In this document: positions 13,696-16,099 of the stretch, one piece after another
How the letters are laid out: each line of letters opens with the position of its first letter
How positions within the stretch are numbered: position 1 is the first letter of the stretch
Origin: Acholeplasmatales bacterium
GTDB lineage: Bacteria; Bacillota_I; Bacilli_A; Acholeplasmatales; Anaeroplasmataceae
Reading direction: 5' to 3'
DNA: 16,099 nt
Assembly (NCBI GenBank): GCA_016282815.1
Contig: JAEELU010000096.1
Location: 1 to 16,099 of the forward strand
Program-made: the position numbers and the translations under genes
The notes under the pieces: model-generated
What the model saw: the letters and a program-made list of their open reading frames with translations, nothing else
The model's database searches: none
What the model was told of the DNA's origin: nothing

Positions 13696-13722
13696 AAAAA
13701 GAAAAACCCTATTGCTAGGGTT
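13696..13722 (-). terminator. Terminator of parC
   Basis: Stem AACCCTA (13705-13711) / TAGGGTT (13716-13722), loop TTGC; on the minus strand followed by TTTTTCTTTTT. It begins 11 bp after the parC stop. Confidence 0.93.
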
Positions 13723-13733
13723 ATTCCATTAAA

Positions 13734-16099
13734 TTAATCATCAAATAATGAGATTTTTGTATATGCGATGTTTTCCTTTGGCTCTTCTTCCTTTTCATCA
13801 ACCTGAGGAGCTATTGTACCATTTTTAGTAGCCTCATGCTTTAAAATTGCATCTAACTCATCTAGGATTGATTGGTTAGATTTAGATTTATCAGCAGCTA
13901 AAGGCTTTTCCTCCTGGAAGCCACCACCAAGGTCAGTTGTAAATAAATCCTGTTTAGGCTCCTCTAGGTAATCTGCAGATACTGCATCATCCTCTTTTTG
14001 AGGGTCTGAGATTAATATTCTTAATAGATCCTTATAGCTTGGATCAGATGGTTCAAATTGTCTTCCTGAATCTGATACATTATATTTTAAGCTAAAGGCA
14101 TCTATTTGATCATTACCATTCTTATATATTAAATGAATAGGTACATTCTCCTTATATTGATTTGGAGTCATTTTAACTGCATCTATAACATAGTAAGGGT
14201 TAGCCTTAACTTTCTTAATTATTGTAGTTCCGGCACGAGAACGTCTTGTTAGAGGTACCTCAGTGACCTTCATACGCTTAATTGTATCTCTTGAGGTTAC
14301 AACGACAAAGTCATCATTCTTATTAGCGTAAACTGAGCTTACAACATAATCCTTATCCTTAAGGTTAATACTTCTTACACCACCAGCTACAGTACCATAA
14401 ATTGATACCTCTGATGCTCTAAACCTTAACACCTCAGCGTTATGAGTAAATACTAATATTTCAAGAGGGTTCTTGATCATATCAACAGATACTAGCTCAT
14501 CATCGTCAGATAGCTTCATAGCACGTACAGCCTTAGTATATCTTGATACCTCAAAGTCAGATAGCAATGTTTGCTTCATAGCGCCCTTTTTAGTAGCAAG
14601 TAAAATTGTTTGATTATCTAAGAAATTAGATAAAGCAAATACATGAACAAATCTTTCCTTAGGATTAATTTGAACTATAGATGATATAAATGTACCTACA
14701 TCCTTAAATTTAGCTTCCGGAATCTTATATACTGGTAAGTATATAAAATTACCTAAATTAGTAAAAATAAGTAATGTATCAAGTGTTGAAACCTCTTTTA
14801 GGAATAATACTGAGTCATTATCCTTCATACCATTTGTCTTAGAGGCATTATAAGCCTTTAGATTAGCACGCTTTAGATAACCATCTCTTGATACTGAAAC
14901 GACAGTTTGTTCCTTTGAAATAAGATCTGTCTCATCAATTTTAATTTGAGCACTTTCATCCTTAATTTCAGTCTTTCTAGGTGAAACTAAAACCTTGTTC
15001 ATTTCCTTTAGCTCAGCCTTAATAACCTTCATTAGCTCATGCTCTGATGATAGAATCTTCTTATATTCAGCTATATTCTTATTTAATTCCTCATTTTCAG
15101 CCATTAAAGCCTCTACATCCTGATGAGATAGGCTATATAATCTCATCATTACGATAGCTTCAGCTTGATCAGGAGTGAAATCAAAGGTATTTACTAAATT
15201 ATTAATAGAATCTGCCTTACCTTCACTCTTTCTGATGATTTTAATTACCTCATCGACAATATCAATCATCTTGATTAAGCCTTCAACTATATGAAGTCTT
15301 TTTTGGGCCTTATTTAATTCAAAATTAGTTCTATTTGTTACAACATCCTTTTGATGATCGATATAGGCATCCAAAATAGGAAGTACACCAAGTCTCATAG
15401 GACGTCTATTACAAATTGAAACCATATTATAGTTTAAATTTGTTTGTAGATCGGTATTTTTAAAATAGAAATTAATTATTGCATCAACATTAGCATTCTT
15501 CTTTAGGTCAATTGCAATTCTTAAACCATCTCTACCAGATTCATCTCTTACCTCAACTACATCAGGTACCTTACCATCCATACGTAGCTGTTCCATCTTT
15601 TCTACTGTTTTACTCTTTAGAGTATCATATGGAATTTCAGTAATTACGATTCTTGTTGCACCATTAGCCATTTCCTCAAGCTCATATTTACTACGAACAA
15701 CAATTGAGCCTGAACCTGTTAAAAAGGCCTCTCTAATGCCATCAGTACCCATAACTATCGCACCAGTTGGGAAATCTGGTCCTGGCATAATCTTAAGTAA
15801 GTCATCTACTGTCATATCAGGATTATCAATTCTTGCGATAGTTGCTTCTACAACCTCATTAATATTATGTGTTGGTATATATGTTGCATAACCTGATGAA
15901 ATACCCATAGCACCATTAACTAATAGGTTAGGGAATTTTGCAGGTAATACAGTTGGTTCAATTTCCTCCTCATCGAAGTTTGGAATGAATGGAACTGTAT
16001 TTTTATCTATATCCTGAAGTAGGTATTCTGCGTTTTTACTCATTCTTGTTTCAGTATAACGCATCGCAGCTGGACCATCACCATCAATTGAACCATTAT
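13734..16099 (-). CDS. parC: DNA topoisomerase IV subunit A (ParC), 5' end beyond window
   Basis: Breakage-reunion subunit of topoisomerase IV, which decatenates daughter chromosomes with ParE. The frame enters from the right edge as NGSIDGDGPAAMRYTETR; the tyrosine at 16058-16056 is the DNA-linking nucleophile. IPNFDEEEIEPTVLPAKFPNLLVNGAMGISSGYAT is the next conserved block. ParC rather than GyrA: the NNGS-type entry, DGYLKRANLKAYNAS, MKDNDSVLFL and LPVYKIPEAKFKDVG match ParC, and no GyrA box (QRRGGKG) is seen in the C-terminal beta-pinwheel. The last ~90 residues form an acidic, low-complexity tail ending ISLFDD, not part of the usual fold. The ATG at 16064 is internal, not the start. parE is expected just upstream, outside the window. 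Confidence 0.93.
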   Translation of the reverse strand, partial: NGSIDGDGPAAMRYTETRMSKNAEYLLQDIDKNTVPFIPNFDEEEIEPTVLPAKFPNLLVNGAMGISSGYATYIPTHNINEVVEATIARIDNPDMTVDDLLKIMPGPDFPTGAIVMGTDGIREAFLTGSGSIVVRSKYELEEMANGATRIVITEIPYDTLKSKTVEKMEQLRMDGKVPDVVEVRDESGRDGLRIAIDLKKNANVDAIINFYFKNTDLQTNLNYNMVSICNRRPMRLGVLPILDAYIDHQKDVVTNRTNFELNKAQKRLHIVEGLIKMIDIVDEVIKIIRKSEGKADSINNLVNTFDFTPDQAEAIVMMRLYSLSHQDVEALMAENEELNKNIAEYKKILSSEHELMKVIKAELKEMNKVLVSPRKTEIKDESAQIKIDETDLISKEQTVVSVSRDGYLKRANLKAYNASKTNGMKDNDSVLFLKEVSTLDTLLIFTNLGNFIYLPVYKIPEAKFKDVGTFISSIVQINPKERFVHVFALSNFLDNQTILLATKKGAMKQTLLSDFEVSRYTKAVRAMKLSDDDELVSVDMIKNPLEILVFTHNAEVLRFRASEVSIYGTVAGGVRSINLKDKDYVVSSVYANKNDDFVVVTSRDTIKRMKVTEVPLTRRSRAGTTIIKKVKANPYYVIDAVKMTPNQYKENVPIHLIYKNGNDQIDAFSLKYNVSDSGRQFEPSDPSYKDLLRILISDPQKEDDAVSADYLEEPKQDLFTTDLGGGFQEEKPLAADKSKSNQSILDELDAILKHEATKNGTIAPQVDEKEEEPKENIAYTKISLFDD

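Overview
The window looks like the replication terminus of an AT-rich Firmicute (Bacilli/Erysipelotrichia/Mollicutes-related type). Evidence: very low GC, purine-rich Shine-Dalgarno sites, sigma-A-type promoters with 17-bp spacers, a Bacillus-like xerD-deoB pair, and TGA used as a stop (hemW and the tnpB remnant both end in TGA). No tRNA, rRNA or CRISPR array was found. The species cannot be named from the sequence alone.

Left arm, all on the plus strand: the last 46 codons of an IS200/IS605-type TnpB with its right-end hairpin (1-170); lepA followed by a HIT-family hydrolase (256-2528); a TPP riboswitch controlling the thiamine transporter thiT and a small overlapping membrane protein (2573-3955); then hemW-xerD-deoB as a tightly overlapping operon (4064-7279) that ends at a strong terminator at 7457-7481.

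Right arm, all on the minus strand, read from the right edge: the 3' part of parC (topoisomerase IV subunit A), a protein with a signal-peptidase/LexA-like fold that seems to lack catalytic residues, a TGS-containing uridine-kinase-like nucleoside kinase, and a Fic-like protein without a Fic motif but with a winged-helix C-terminus. Each of the last three has its own terminator.

The two arms converge on about 2.5 kb without an established gene (7280-9826). It contains a 28-bp sequence (9082-9109) with the architecture of a Xer recombination site (dif): two 11-bp arms around a TATATA centre, nearly identical to the Bacillus dif over the XerD half. With gene orientation switching here and xerD nearby, I read this as the chromosome dimer-resolution site. 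Around it are a small coding-like ORF whose stop codon lies inside dif, a family of 29-nt inverted repeats (7860 and 9791 ends, with related copies at 8293 and in the 12665-12770 intergenic gap), duplicated 22-nt operator-like palindromes flanking an 80-nt fold-back, a 24-nt motif present three times, and a short GC-rich palindromic island. These repeats are the least explained part of the window.

Functional links: XerD (encoded here) should act on dif (also here), and ParC decatenates the same terminus region; these three fit a chromosome-segregation theme. The other genes are ordinary housekeeping genes (translation, thiamine uptake, haem handling, nucleoside metabolism).
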